In this document: piece by piece, positions 42,032-53,407 of the stretch
Layout: every line of letters begins with the position of its first letter
Position numbering within the stretch: position 1 is the first letter of the stretch
Assembly (NCBI RefSeq): GCF_001641335.1
Contig: NZ_LVEM01000002.1
Coordinates: forward strand, 1,343,663 to 1,407,662
Reading direction: 5' to 3'
Source of the DNA: Bradyrhizobium stylosanthis
GTDB lineage: Bacteria > Pseudomonadota > Alphaproteobacteria > Rhizobiales > Xanthobacteraceae
DNA: 64,000 bases
Notes under the pieces: model-generated
Database searches by the model: none
Told to the model about the DNA's origin: nothing
Seen by the model: only the letters and a program-made list of their open reading frames with translations
Made by a program: the position numbers and the translations under genes

Positions 42032-43042
42032 ATGAAAAAAGTGACTTTGTTGGCAACGGCGCTGGCAATGGTGACGGGTTCGGCTTTCGCGGCAGACATG
42101 CCGGTCAAGGCTCTGAAGGCCCCGCCGCCCCCCGCCTTTGACCCGTGGGATGTCGCCTTCGGCGGCGCGATCATGAGCGACTACGTCTTCCGTGGTATCA
42201 CCCAGTCGAACCACAAGCCGTCGGTTACCGCCTATTTCGAGCCGCGCTACAACGTCACCAAGGACCTCCAGCTCTATGTGGGCGTGTCCGGTGAGAGCAT
42301 CTCCTTCCCGAACCGCGCCGCGGCCGAGATCGACATCTACGGCGGTATCCGCCCGACCTTCGGCGCGTTCGCCCTCGACGTCGGTGTCTGGGGTTATCTG
42401 TATCCGGGTGGAACCTGCTATTTCGGCGGCACCGGCATCGACAACGCCGGCGTCTTCCAGGGCGCAGGCTGCGCCGAGAAGGGCCTGCTGAACACCAACG
42501 TGATCAAGAAGGACCTGAGCTTCTTCGAAGTCTACGCCAAGGGCACCTACACGGTGAACGACAGCTGGTCGTTCGGCTTCACCGAATACTACACCCCGAG
42601 CTACCTGAACTCGGGCGCCTGGGGCAACTACGCGTCGATCGTCGGCAAGTACATCGCGCCCTCCACGACCTTCGGCGCCAGCGGCGTCGGCATGTACGTG
42701 TCGGGTGAGTTCGGCCGTCAGTGGCTCGGCACCTCGGACAGCTTCTACGGCGTTCCGGCGTTCCCGAACGGCATCAAGTATGCCGACTACAACACCTGGA
42801 ACATCGGCATCGGCTTCACCTACAAGGTTGCCACGCTGGACCTGCGCTACTCCGACACCAACCTCTCCAAGGGTGATTGCAACGCCTTCACCAGCGACTT
42901 CTCGGCGCGCGGCAATCTCACGGCTTCGACCGGCACCTTCGTGACCCCGATCAATCCGTCGGGTGTCGGCTCCAACTGGTGCGGCGCCACCGGCATTGCC
43001 AAGCTGTCGTTCGACCTGACGGCGATGAGCAACCTGAAGTAA
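42032..43042 (+). CDS. TorF family putative porin
   Basis: A 336-aa outer-membrane beta-barrel. A signal peptide (MKKVTLLATALAMVTGSAFA) is followed by the TorF-family opening FGGAIMSDYVFRGITQSNHK and alternating strands such as LYVGVSGESISF and YYTPSYLNSGAWGNYASIVG. The barrel is rich in aromatic and Gly residues and ends in a strand (KLSFDLTAMSNLK). Substrate unknown. A long 5' leader separates it from the H1-like gene and a strong terminator follows. Confidence 0.9.
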   Translation: MKKVTLLATALAMVTGSAFAADMPVKALKAPPPPAFDPWDVAFGGAIMSDYVFRGITQSNHKPSVTAYFEPRYNVTKDLQLYVGVSGESISFPNRAAAEIDIYGGIRPTFGAFALDVGVWGYLYPGGTCYFGGTGIDNAGVFQGAGCAEKGLLNTNVIKKDLSFFEVYAKGTYTVNDSWSFGFTEYYTPSYLNSGAWGNYASIVGKYIAPSTTFGASGVGMYVSGEFGRQWLGTSDSFYGVPAFPNGIKYADYNTWNIGIGFTYKVATLDLRYSDTNLSKGDCNAFTSDFSARGNLTASTGTFVTPINPSGVGSNWCGATGIAKLSFDLTAMSNLK

Positions 43043-43065
43043 GTTTCTTTCCGAGACGACTTCGA

Positions 43066-43093
43066 GGGCGGCAGGGCAACCTGCCGCCCTTTT
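43066..43093 (+). terminator. Terminator downstream of the porin gene
   Basis: GGGCGGCAGG and CCTGCCGCCC form a perfect 10-bp stem around GCAA, followed by TTTT. Strong factor-independent terminator. Confidence 0.9.
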
Positions 43094-43134
43094 GCTTTGA
43101 GGGGTGTCGTCTGAGAAAGCGCTCGGCCTTCATG

Positions 43135-43256
43135 GTTCGAGGCGCGCCGGACGACGGCGCTTCCTCACCATGAGGGGCCGAGATCTTGCCGCGAGGACAG
43201 ACCTCATCCTGAGGGCCCGCCGGAGGCGGGCGTCTCGAAGGATGGCTGCAGGTAAG
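43135..43256. repeat. Intergenic repeat with CCTGAGGGCCCGCCGGAGGC-type hairpins
   Basis: A GC-rich intergenic element with nested hairpins (GCCCGCCGGAGGCGGGC) and TCACCATGAGG/CCTCATCCTGAGG arms. It resembles a very common Bradyrhizobium repeat. It lies in the 257-bp gap between the convergent porin and ABC genes. Confidence 0.55.
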
Positions 43257-43299
43257 GTCCTGCCGAGGTTACCGAGGTCTCAGGCTGGGTCGTGCCGGC

Positions 43300-45063
43300 T
43301 CAGCCCGCTACGGTAGGCTCCTTCGCGGCCGGCTCGCCATCCTTGCCGACGACGTGGATCGGGCCGTCCTTCACCATCGTCACCTTGCGGGTGTGGAAGG
43401 CATCGAGCGTCGAGCGGTGGCCGATCGAGACGATGGTGGCCTGCGGCAGCTTCTCCGCCAGCAGCCGGTACAGCCGGGCTTCGGACGGCTCGTCCAGCGA
43501 CGCCGTGGCCTCGTCGAGGAACAGATAGTCCGGCACATGCAGCAGCGCGCGGGCGAGCCCCAGGCGCTGCTGCTCCCCGAGCGACAGCATCCGGTTCCAA
43601 TGGCCTTCCTCGGTCAGCCGTTCGGCGAGGTCGGGCAGGCCGACGGCGATCACCGCGTCCCGAATCCGGGGCGTCTGGAACGCGCCGGGGGCTGCGGGAT
43701 AGATCACGGCGTCACCGAGCGCGCCGACCGGGAAATAGGGGCGCTGCGGCAGCATCATCAGCTTCGCCTGTGCGGGGACGACGATGGTGCCGGTGCCGAA
43801 CGGCCAGATGCCGGCGATGGCGCGGAACAGCGTCGACTTGCCGGAGCCTGACGGCCCGGTCACGAGCACGCGCTCCGATGCCTGGACGGCGAAGCCGTCG
43901 GCCGCGACCAGCGGCATGCCGTTGGGGAGATACACGCAGAGCTTATCGAGGCCGATATTGCGGCTGCCACCCGCGGCCTTGAGCTCGATCGTCGCCTCAT
44001 GCGCCGGCAGGTTTGCGGCGGAATCGACCGACATCTCGAAGCCGTCGAGACGGGCAACGATCGCGCGCCATTCCGCCAGTGCCCGGTAGGCTGTCACGAA
44101 GAACGACAAGGCGCCCTGGACGCTCGAGAAGGCCGACGCCGTCTGCATCATGTCGCCGAGCTGGATCTTCTTGGCGAAGAAGGCCGGCGCGACCAGCACA
44201 TAGGGAAAGATCACGGCCGCCTGCTGATAGCTCGCCGTGAACATCGTGAGGCGCTTGGTCCGGCTCATGATGGCGTACCAGTTGCCGATCACGAAGCCGA
44301 AGCGATCCAGCAGTCGGCTGCGTTCGGCGCCTTCGCCCTTGAGCAGGGCAATCTGCTCGCTGTTTTCGCGGACGCGGACGAGGTTGAAACGGAAATCCGC
44401 TTCATAGCGCTGCTGCTCGAAATTGAGGTTGACCAGCGGACGGCCGATCCAGTGCGTCAGCGCGGTGCCGAAGATCGCGTAGATCAGCGCGCCCCAGCAC
44501 AGATAGCCGGGGATCATGAAGTCGGTGCCGAACAGGTGCAGCGGGGCGGCGTTGGAGAGGCCCCAGAGGATCAGCGCGAAGGAGAACAGCGTCACGATCG
44601 ACGAGAGCAGCCCGAGTCCGATGGTCAGGGTCTGCTCGACGAAGTTCTTGACGTCCTCGGTGATGCGCTGGTCCGGGTTGTCGGCCGCATCGCCCTTGAG
44701 CTGCATGCGGTAGTGCGTCGGGCCTCTGAGCCATTCGCCGAGATAATGCTTGGTCAGCCAGTTCCGCCAGCGGATCTGGAGCCACTGGTTCAGGTACAGC
44801 TTGTAGACCGCCAGCGCGATAAAGGTGAAGGCGAGGCCGATGAAGATCCAGATCTGCTTGACGAACGCGTCCCAGTCGCTGGCCTGAAGGGCGCTGTAGA
44901 ACCGGTTCTGCCACTGGTTCACCAGCACGTCGATCGCGACCAGCGCCAGCTCCATCGCAATCACGGCGCCGAGCAGGCCGCGGGCGGCCCATTTGTCCTC
45001 GGACCTGAAGTAGGGGATGGCGATTCGCCAGACGATCGCGAGCGTGGCGCTAATGTTCTTCAC
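43300..45063 (-). CDS. ABC transporter, fused permease/ATPase (ABC_membrane_2 / YddA-type)
   Basis: A 587-aa half-transporter. An N-terminal membrane domain (about 320 residues, several helices, with LVNLNFEQQRYEADFRFNLV before the coupling region) is followed by an ATPase. The ATPase has Walker A GPSGSGKSTLF, the signature LSLGEQQRLGLARAL, Walker B YLFLDEATASLD and the H-loop IGHRS. This type resembles YddA and peroxisomal fatty acyl transporters and may export or import a lipid or peptide. The GTG at 45063 (VKNISATL) with upstream GAGGAGA is preferred; a longer frame adds 10 residues. Confidence 0.9.
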   Translation of the reverse strand: MKNISATLAIVWRIAIPYFRSEDKWAARGLLGAVIAMELALVAIDVLVNQWQNRFYSALQASDWDAFVKQIWIFIGLAFTFIALAVYKLYLNQWLQIRWRNWLTKHYLGEWLRGPTHYRMQLKGDAADNPDQRITEDVKNFVEQTLTIGLGLLSSIVTLFSFALILWGLSNAAPLHLFGTDFMIPGYLCWGALIYAIFGTALTHWIGRPLVNLNFEQQRYEADFRFNLVRVRENSEQIALLKGEGAERSRLLDRFGFVIGNWYAIMSRTKRLTMFTASYQQAAVIFPYVLVAPAFFAKKIQLGDMMQTASAFSSVQGALSFFVTAYRALAEWRAIVARLDGFEMSVDSAANLPAHEATIELKAAGGSRNIGLDKLCVYLPNGMPLVAADGFAVQASERVLVTGPSGSGKSTLFRAIAGIWPFGTGTIVVPAQAKLMMLPQRPYFPVGALGDAVIYPAAPGAFQTPRIRDAVIAVGLPDLAERLTEEGHWNRMLSLGEQQRLGLARALLHVPDYLFLDEATASLDEPSEARLYRLLAEKLPQATIVSIGHRSTLDAFHTRKVTMVKDGPIHVVGKDGEPAAKEPTVAG

Positions 45064-45377
45064 AGAGCTCTGTCTCCTCGAGGGGGTGTGCACAAATGCC
45101 CTGAGCCAAAGGCTTGCGGCAACGGCGAAAACGGGCGCGCTTAGACTAAAGTCGCAAGTTCTGCAATTTGCGTTGTCTTGTCGCAGCCCGCAACCCTAGC
45201 ATGGGCATAACGGCGCGGGGCGGGGTGCTCTGGGATTTCGCGAGCTTGTGAGCGGAGGGGAACCGCCGCATTCGCAAGGAATTCGCGTCCGGCTCGGGGG
45301 GTATCGCTTCAAGCGAAAAGCAGGATCGGCTCTCCACGCGGGCCGTCTGCCGCAAACATGCGTGGGGGAGGAAGACC
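45064..45377. other. Divergent promoter region between ABC transporter and lctP
   Basis: A 314-bp gap without an ORF. It must hold promoters for both divergent genes. A strong GGGGGAGGAAGACC lies just before the lctP ATG. No clear operator could be named. Confidence 0.35.
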
Positions 45378-47042
<1,665 letters not shown>

Positions 47043-47069
47043 CGGCTAGCATCTCGCTTCAACGCCAAT

Positions 47070-47100
47070 CCCCGCGAGGTTCGCCCTCGCGGGGATTTTT
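47070..47100 (+). terminator. Terminator downstream of lctP
   Basis: CCCCGCGAG and CTCGCGGGG form a perfect 9-bp stem, followed by ATTTTT. Strong factor-independent terminator. Confidence 0.9.
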
Positions 47101-47180
47101 GCGTCGCGCGCAGGCGAACCTTCTCAATGGCGCTGCCGTCTTATAGAAGGTGCCGCAACTCAGGTCGGTCGAGAGGTGTC

Positions 47181-47579
47181 ATGGTTTCGCTCAAGCAGAT
47201 GGTGTGTGCGGCGGTTGCAATGCTCGCGATGTCCACGCTCGCGCGTGCCGAGGACGGTTTCCCCTTCGGCTCGGAGATGACGCTGGAGGCGCTGCCGCAA
47301 GCAGGCTCGAAGCGGATTCCGAACATCGAGATCGGCGACAATGGCGAAGTCGTGCTGGAGCTCTGGTGCAAGGGCGGCAAGGGCCAGTTCTCGGTCGCAG
47401 GGAACACCGTGATCTTCGTGCCCGGCCAGATCCAGGACCGTTCCTGCCCGCCGGCAAGAGCCCAGGCCGACGACGAACTCGTCGCTGCGCTGAGCAGTGT
47501 CGAGACCTGGAAGCGTCAGGGCGACGTGCTGACCCTGATCGGCCCCAAGCCGCTGCGTTTCCGCACGACCGGGAATTAG
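47181..47579 (+). CDS. META-like exported protein, 132 aa
   Basis: A signal peptide (MVSLKQMVCAAVAMLAMSTL, cleavage after ARA) precedes a small domain. The ending GDVLTLIGPKPLRFRTTGN resembles META/HslJ-type proteins, and one conserved Cys pair occurs (LWCKGG, RSCPPA). GAGAGG precedes the ATG at 47181. Function unknown; HslJ-like proteins are stress or chaperone related. Confidence 0.75.
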   Translation: MVSLKQMVCAAVAMLAMSTLARAEDGFPFGSEMTLEALPQAGSKRIPNIEIGDNGEVVLELWCKGGKGQFSVAGNTVIFVPGQIQDRSCPPARAQADDELVAALSSVETWKRQGDVLTLIGPKPLRFRTTGN

Positions 47580-47580
47580 G

Positions 47581-47745
47581 TCTCGCGTCCCGGACCCGGT
47601 GCAGCGTGCAACGCTGCTCCGCAGAGCCGGGACCCAGAATTCGCTAGGATCCCGCGTGCGGCCTCGGGGCCCCGGCTCGCAGCACTTCGCGCCGTAGCGC
47701 GTCGAAGACGCGCGTAAACGCGCTTATGACGTCCGGGGCACGAAA
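47581..47745. repeat. GTCCCGG-type intergenic repeat
   Basis: A 165-bp segment between convergent genes with the pattern GTCCCGGACCCGGTG...GAGCCGGGACCC, ending in TGACGTCCGGGGCACGAAAG. It resembles a common Bradyrhizobium repeat. No ORF is supported. Confidence 0.5.
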
Positions 47746-47747
47746 GC

Positions 47748-48959
47748 CTACTTCCACACCGACTTGTCGGCGTCCCAGCGCTGGCCCTTCAGCTCCTTGA
47801 CGAGCGCCTCGATCGAGCCGTTGTCGTCGGGCAGATCGCCTTCTTCGTCCGCGCTCGCGTCGTCGGACAGATTGAGCTTCGCACCGCTGCTCTCGTCGGC
47901 GGTGGTGGTGGCGGGGCTGCCGATCCAGAGCATCAGCTTGTCGGTGCTGCCCGGCTTGTCCGGCGAGACGAGGCCAGCGACCTCGATCGTGTCGGTGAGC
48001 TCGAGCGCCGGATGATCCTGGTTCGGCCGCTTGAACACCAGCTTGAGCTTGCCGGTCGAAGGGTTGAAGCTTTGCGCGACCGGCTTTGCCGCGAGCGTCT
48101 TGCTGAGCACGCCGGCGACCGCGGTCGCGAGCTTGTCGCGGTTGATCTTGTCGCCGTCGCGCCAGTCGGCGGCGGCAAAGCGGATGGTGCGGTCCATCTC
48201 GGTCATGCCCGCGGTCCAGCCGGCGGCGGTGACGCCCGGCGTCGCCTTGAACTTTGCCAGCAGCGCGGCCGCGCGCTCCGGGTCGACCGACATGTTGATG
48301 GTCTGCTCGCCGGCGCGCAGCGCGTCGCAGCCGACCGACAGGCTCGCCAGCGTCACCTCGACCGGCTGGCCCTTGAGGCTCTTCAGGAACTCGGTCGCCG
48401 CGTCCAGCTTCACCTTCACCGCGATCGCCTCCGGCGACACGTCGGTGAAGTCCTTCGGCTGCGGCGTGATGCCGTCGTCGGAGGTCTGGTTGTCCAGAAA
48501 TTCCTTCTCGCTGAGATCGGAATTGTCGGGCGAGGTGACCTCGGTCACCACCTGGCCGATGCTGATCTGGCCGCGGAATTCGAAGGCGTCGCCGCTCTGC
48601 TTGCGCAGCAGCTTGACGCTGACGGGCGCCTTCTCGCCGATGCTCTGCGTCGTGCCGGTCAGGTTCTGGCCGGCGACCTGGAGATTGACGACGAAGCGGT
48701 CCTTGCGGTCGGAGTTCTTCGCGACGGGATAGCAGACGTCGAGCACGGCCGCGGTGACCGTCTTGCCCTGCCGCGTCTCCTTCAGGATCACGTCGGCATT
48801 GCCGTCCATCAGCCCGTCGATCGAGGTGAAATAGCGCGTCTCGGTTCCGCCGGGCGCGGCGGCCTTCGGCGACAGCTTCATCTGGGCGGAGGCGACGTCG
48901 GGCGCGACCGCCAGCAGAGCCGCCAAAACCACCGTCGGGCAAACCAGAAGCGCGCGCAT
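47748..48959 (-). CDS. Exported hypothetical protein, 403 aa
   Basis: A signal peptide (MRALLVCPTVVLAALLAVAP, cleavage after ASA) is followed by a mixed domain with ETRYFTSIDGLMDGNADVIL and DRKDRFVVNLQVAGQNLTGT. The C-terminus is acidic (SDDASADEEGDLPDDNGS). No family recognised. It is probably periplasmic and genus-specific. The ATG at 48959 is fixed by the leader; upstream sequence contains a repeat. Confidence 0.8.
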   Translation of the reverse strand: MRALLVCPTVVLAALLAVAPDVASAQMKLSPKAAAPGGTETRYFTSIDGLMDGNADVILKETRQGKTVTAAVLDVCYPVAKNSDRKDRFVVNLQVAGQNLTGTTQSIGEKAPVSVKLLRKQSGDAFEFRGQISIGQVVTEVTSPDNSDLSEKEFLDNQTSDDGITPQPKDFTDVSPEAIAVKVKLDAATEFLKSLKGQPVEVTLASLSVGCDALRAGEQTINMSVDPERAAALLAKFKATPGVTAAGWTAGMTEMDRTIRFAAADWRDGDKINRDKLATAVAGVLSKTLAAKPVAQSFNPSTGKLKLVFKRPNQDHPALELTDTIEVAGLVSPDKPGSTDKLMLWIGSPATTTADESSGAKLNLSDDASADEEGDLPDDNGSIEALVKELKGQRWDADKSVWK

Positions 48960-48979
48960 CGCGGAAATCCTTGAGCAAT

Positions 48980-49028
48980 GGGCATGATCGGGAAAAACGT
49001 GAAGCGGTTTTCCGGTGGGATCATGCCC
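48980..49028. repeat. GGGCATGATC palindromic repeat
   Basis: GGGCATGATC and GATCATGCCC are perfect 10-bp arms enclosing CGGGAAAA/TTTTCCGG-like sequence. It is the same family as 22974-23017 and lies just upstream of the exported hypothetical gene. Confidence 0.8.
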
Positions 49029-49104
49029 AAACAATGAGAATCGGCGCGCCACCGTAGTGGGTTTTGGCCGCCGGTTGAATCGGAAAGCGGCGGGGCAGGG
49101 TCGG

Positions 49105-49132
49105 CAAAAAAGAAGGCCGCCCGGAGGCGGCC
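49105..49132 (-). terminator. Terminator of the groESL operon
   Basis: GGCCGCC and GGCGGCC form a perfect stem around CGGA; on the minus strand it is followed by TTCTTTTTTG. It lies 29 bases after the groL stop. Confidence 0.85.
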
Positions 49133-49161
49133 TTCGCGTCACTGTCACGGAGCGGGACGGC

Positions 49162-50793
<1,632 letters not shown>

Positions 50794-50851
50794 TTCTGCA
50801 ATCCCTCGTGTGTCGTGATGTGTCTTGTTGTGGGCTGTACGGCGCTCTCTG

Positions 50852-50957
50852 CGTCATTGCCGGGCTTGACCCGGTAATCCATCATCCTGCGAGGAAGGAT
50901 GGATGCCCGGGTCATCTCGCGCGAAGACGCGCTTCGCGCTTCTGCCCGGGCATGACG
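50852..50957. repeat. Palindromic repeat between groES and groL
   Basis: A GC-rich repeat with TGCCGGGCTTGACCCGG at the left and GCCCGGGCATGACGG at the right, of the same type as 17105-17190 and 59750-59871. It lies inside the groESL operon, where it could affect mRNA folding or relative expression. Confidence 0.7.
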
Positions 50958-50991
50958 GCATGGCATTCAGCGGCCGTTCAGGCGGATGGCC

Positions 50992-51288
50992 TTAGGCCAG
51001 CACGCCCATGATGTCCGACTCCTTCATGATCAGGAGCTCTTCGTTGTCGATCTTGACCTCGGTGCCCGACCACTTGCCGAACAGCACGCGGTCGCCGACC
51101 TTGAGGTCGATCGGGATCAGCTTGCCGGTCTCGTCACGGCCGCCCGGGCCGACGGCGACGACCTCGCCCTGGGACGGCTTTTCCTTGGCGCTGTCCGGGA
51201 TGATGATGCCGCCCTTGGTCTTTTCCTCGGCGTCGATACGTTTGACCACGACACGGTCATGCAGCGGACGAAATTTGGATTTAGCCAT
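50992..51288 (-). CDS. groES: Co-chaperonin GroES
   Basis: A 98-aa co-chaperonin lid. The conserved start KFRPLHDRVVVKRIDAEEK, the mobile-loop region TKGGIIIPDSAKEKPSQGEV and the dome are present. It works with GroEL. It begins after GGAAACGTC and is preceded by CIRCE and a sigma70-type promoter. Confidence 0.97.
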   Translation of the reverse strand: MAKSKFRPLHDRVVVKRIDAEEKTKGGIIIPDSAKEKPSQGEVVAVGPGGRDETGKLIPIDLKVGDRVLFGKWSGTEVKIDNEELLIMKESDIMGVLA

Positions 51289-51376
51289 GACGTTTCCCTT
51301 TGGAGGCTCGCTTCGGAAGTAGTGGAAGTGGGTGGGGCGGCGCTGCCGTTCCCCCTCTTCGGATCGAACGGCGCGC

Positions 51377-51403
51377 TTAGCAATCGGGCTTTCCGAGTGC
51401 TAA
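51377..51403. promoter_or_regulatory. CIRCE element (HrcA operator) of groESL
   Basis: TTAGCAATC-N9-GAGTGCTAA, i.e. the CIRCE consensus TTAGCACTC-N9-GAGTGCTAA with one mismatch in the left arm. The spacer is exactly 9 bases. It lies 89 bases upstream of the groES start, just downstream of the predicted -10 region. HrcA is not in this window. Confidence 0.93.
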
Positions 51404-51414
51404 TAGTGCGCCCG

Positions 51415-51443
51415 GAAATATGGCTTGGCCGCGATCCTGTCAA
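51415..51443 (-). promoter_or_regulatory. Sigma70-type promoter of groESL
   Basis: On the minus strand a perfect -35 hexamer TTGACA (51438-51443) is followed by exactly 17 bases and TATTTC as the -10 (51415-51420). Transcription would start near 51408, directly at the CIRCE element, which is the usual HrcA arrangement. Confidence 0.8.
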
Positions 51444-51599
51444 GCAAAGGTGGTTAAGCGATTGGTGAGGCGGATATAGGATGGTGGCATTGGAAACTTT
51501 GTTCGGGGCCCGGCGTATCAAAGGACGTCATTGCTCCGGCAGCGGTTTTGCGCTTGGCTGCGGGAGGGATGCGGCCATGGTCTTGTTCGGGGGAATGCC

Positions 51600-52121
51600 A
51601 TGATCAGTTCAGCTCACGCGCGCACGGTTGCCAATCTGGCGGCCGCCTCTTGCCTGGCGCTGCTGCTCGGCGCCTGCGGCGGCGGCATGAGCCTGCCGTC
51701 GTTCTCGTCCTCGTCCCCGCCGCCCGAGGCGGAGCCCGGCACCGGTCCGGAAATGCCGGCGACCATCCGCGCCGACGAGATCGTCGGCCGCTGGGGTCTC
51801 GCCTCGTTCCAGAACCCGGCCGACCGCGCCCGCACCGAGGCCGCGGCAAGGGCGCAGTGCAAGAACCCCTACGTGATCACCGCCGGCTCCTCCGGCGGCG
51901 TGATCATGCATCTGGCCGACCAGGCGACCCCGCAGGAGCTGCGGCTGAAGGGCTCGCCCAGCGGCAAGAACTATATCGGCCCGGCGGGTCCCACCCCCGG
52001 CGAGCAGGACCGCGAGATCGTCTCCTTCGACGGCCGCGTCCTGATCACCCGCTTCATCGACAAGGACGCCGCCACCCGCTACGGCAACATGGTCTACGTC
52101 CGCTGCGCGCCGAGGGCGTAG
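51600..52121 (+). CDS. Putative lipoprotein, 173 aa
   Basis: A signal peptide ends in the lipobox LLLGAC (about residue 26). After a Ser/Pro-rich linker (SLPSFSSSSPPPEAEPGTG) comes a domain with EIVGRWGLASFQNPADRART, which resembles periplasmic protease-inhibitor-like (AprI/Inh) or similar small beta domains; this assignment is weak. It is divergent from groES across the CIRCE region. Function unknown. Confidence 0.72.
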   Translation: MISSAHARTVANLAAASCLALLLGACGGGMSLPSFSSSSPPPEAEPGTGPEMPATIRADEIVGRWGLASFQNPADRARTEAAARAQCKNPYVITAGSSGGVIMHLADQATPQELRLKGSPSGKNYIGPAGPTPGEQDREIVSFDGRVLITRFIDKDAATRYGNMVYVRCAPRA

Positions 52122-52133
52122 TCACCGTTCTCC

Positions 52134-52243
52134 GTCGTGCCCCGCGCAGGCGGGGCATCCGGTACGCCGCGGCTTCTCGGCTCAGTCACTGCTGTCTCCG
52201 AAATACTGGATCGCCCGGTCAAGCCGGGCGATGACAGCGGGGG
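52134..52243. repeat. Intergenic repeat
   Basis: A GC-rich intergenic repeat with two hairpins, GTGCCCCGCGCAGGCGGGGC and TCGCCCGGTCAAGCCGGGCG. It is a diverged relative of the CCCGGGCTTG elements. It lies between convergent genes. Confidence 0.6.
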
Positions 52244-52262
52244 ATGACGCCAAAAACAAAAA

Positions 52263-52287
52263 CGCCGGCCCCAAGGGCCGGCGTTTT
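52263..52287. terminator. Bidirectional terminator
   Basis: CGCCGGCCC and GGGCCGGCG form a perfect 9-bp stem; TTTT follows on the plus side and AAAAACAAAAA precedes it, so it terminates in both directions. It ends the lipoprotein and the CheZ-like transcripts. Confidence 0.88.
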
Positions 52288-52306
52288 GCTTGTCCGTATC
52301 TCGCGC

Positions 52307-53092
52307 TCAGTCGAACAGCGCGTCGATGTCGTCCTGCGAGGCGTGGCCGACGTCGCCGGCGAGCTTGGGGCCGTTGAGGAGCTTTTCGTCGTCGCTGCGC
52401 TGGTCGACCGGCGCCGGCACATGGGCCTTGATCGCGTCGACGCCGCCCCAGATGTCCATCATCGCATTGATGTGCTGCTCGATGAACTTCATCGTGGTCA
52501 TGACCTTGCTGATGCGCTGGCCGGTCAGGTCCTGGAAGTTGCAGGCTTCGAAGATCGAGATGACGCGTTCCTGGATGTCGTCGGCGAGCCGCTTCTGCTG
52601 GTCGACCGAGTCGACCTTGGAGAGCGCCGATGCCGACTGGTCGATCGACTCGGCCGCTTCGAGGATCTGCTGGGTCGCCTGCTCGGTGCCGCCGACGACC
52701 GCGCCGAGCTCGCCATTGACCTTGGCCATTTCGCCGCCGTCGAAGCTCTTGCCGTGCAGGGTTGCGATTTCGCGCTTGGTGCGATCGATGGCGTCGTGGA
52801 TGAGGTCGAGCTCGACCTTCAGCTTCTCGCACTGCTCGATCTGCGCCCGATAGGTCTCGAGCATGGTGCGCGCTTCGGAAAGCTCATGGGCCGTGGAGGC
52901 ATCGATCGCCGCCATGGCCGCGCTGCCGGACAGCGGGGCAGCGGTGACGCCCTTCGCCATCTGTGCGCGGATCGCGCGCAGCTCCGCCATGATCTCGTTA
53001 TGCATCGGCGCGGCCTCCTCGATCATTTCGGGGCTGGGCATCTCGCCGACAATAGCCTCCTCGACACGAAAACGTTTGCGGTGAATAGCCAT
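52307..53092 (-). CDS. CheZ-like protein phosphatase
   Basis: A 261-aa protein. The CheZ catalytic helix is present as ACNFQDLTGQRISKVMTTMK (around residues 180-200), with the Gln needed to position water for dephosphorylation of CheY-P. The protein is helical, with a long coiled N-terminal part. Its C-terminus, SQDDIDALFD, is strikingly close to the CheY-binding N-terminal motif of FliM (SQDEIDALL). No other che or fli genes are nearby. GGGGGAG precedes the ATG at 53092. Confidence 0.88.
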   Translation of the reverse strand: MAIHRKRFRVEEAIVGEMPSPEMIEEAAPMHNEIMAELRAIRAQMAKGVTAAPLSGSAAMAAIDASTAHELSEARTMLETYRAQIEQCEKLKVELDLIHDAIDRTKREIATLHGKSFDGGEMAKVNGELGAVVGGTEQATQQILEAAESIDQSASALSKVDSVDQQKRLADDIQERVISIFEACNFQDLTGQRISKVMTTMKFIEQHINAMMDIWGGVDAIKAHVPAPVDQRSDDEKLLNGPKLAGDVGHASQDDIDALFD

Positions 53093-53407
53093 CAGGAACT
53101 CCCCCCACCTCACTCACGCGTCTTTGTAGGCAGAAGCGATTTAACACGAAGTTCACAGCAGGAACTGTCGTGCGGCCGCGCGCGACGGCGCGCAAAGAAG
53201 CGGTTAACCATGCCCGATCGGCGTTCATCGAAAATAAACGCTGATCGCCAAATTGCCGCGCCGCTCGCGACGTGGTGAATCGAAACGCTGCTTTCGTTTA
53301 CCAAACAAAACGGCTTTTGCTTTTTATTGACCACGTCGAAGAGCGCGGATCAGCCACCGGCTCGCCACGACGCATGTGATCTAGACGAAACAGTACAGAG
53401 TACGTCG
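53093..53407. other. Divergent promoter region between CheZ-like and transpeptidase genes
   Basis: A 315-bp AT-richer gap with no convincing ORF (a 74-codon minus-strand frame at 53110-53334 is not protein-like). It must hold two divergent promoters. GAACTCCCCCCACC at its left end is the CheZ Shine-Dalgarno region. Confidence 0.4.

Noticed and set aside
53110..53334. 74-codon minus-strand frame upstream of the transpeptidase gene
   Set aside because: It lies in the AT-rich divergent promoter region and has no recognisable features.
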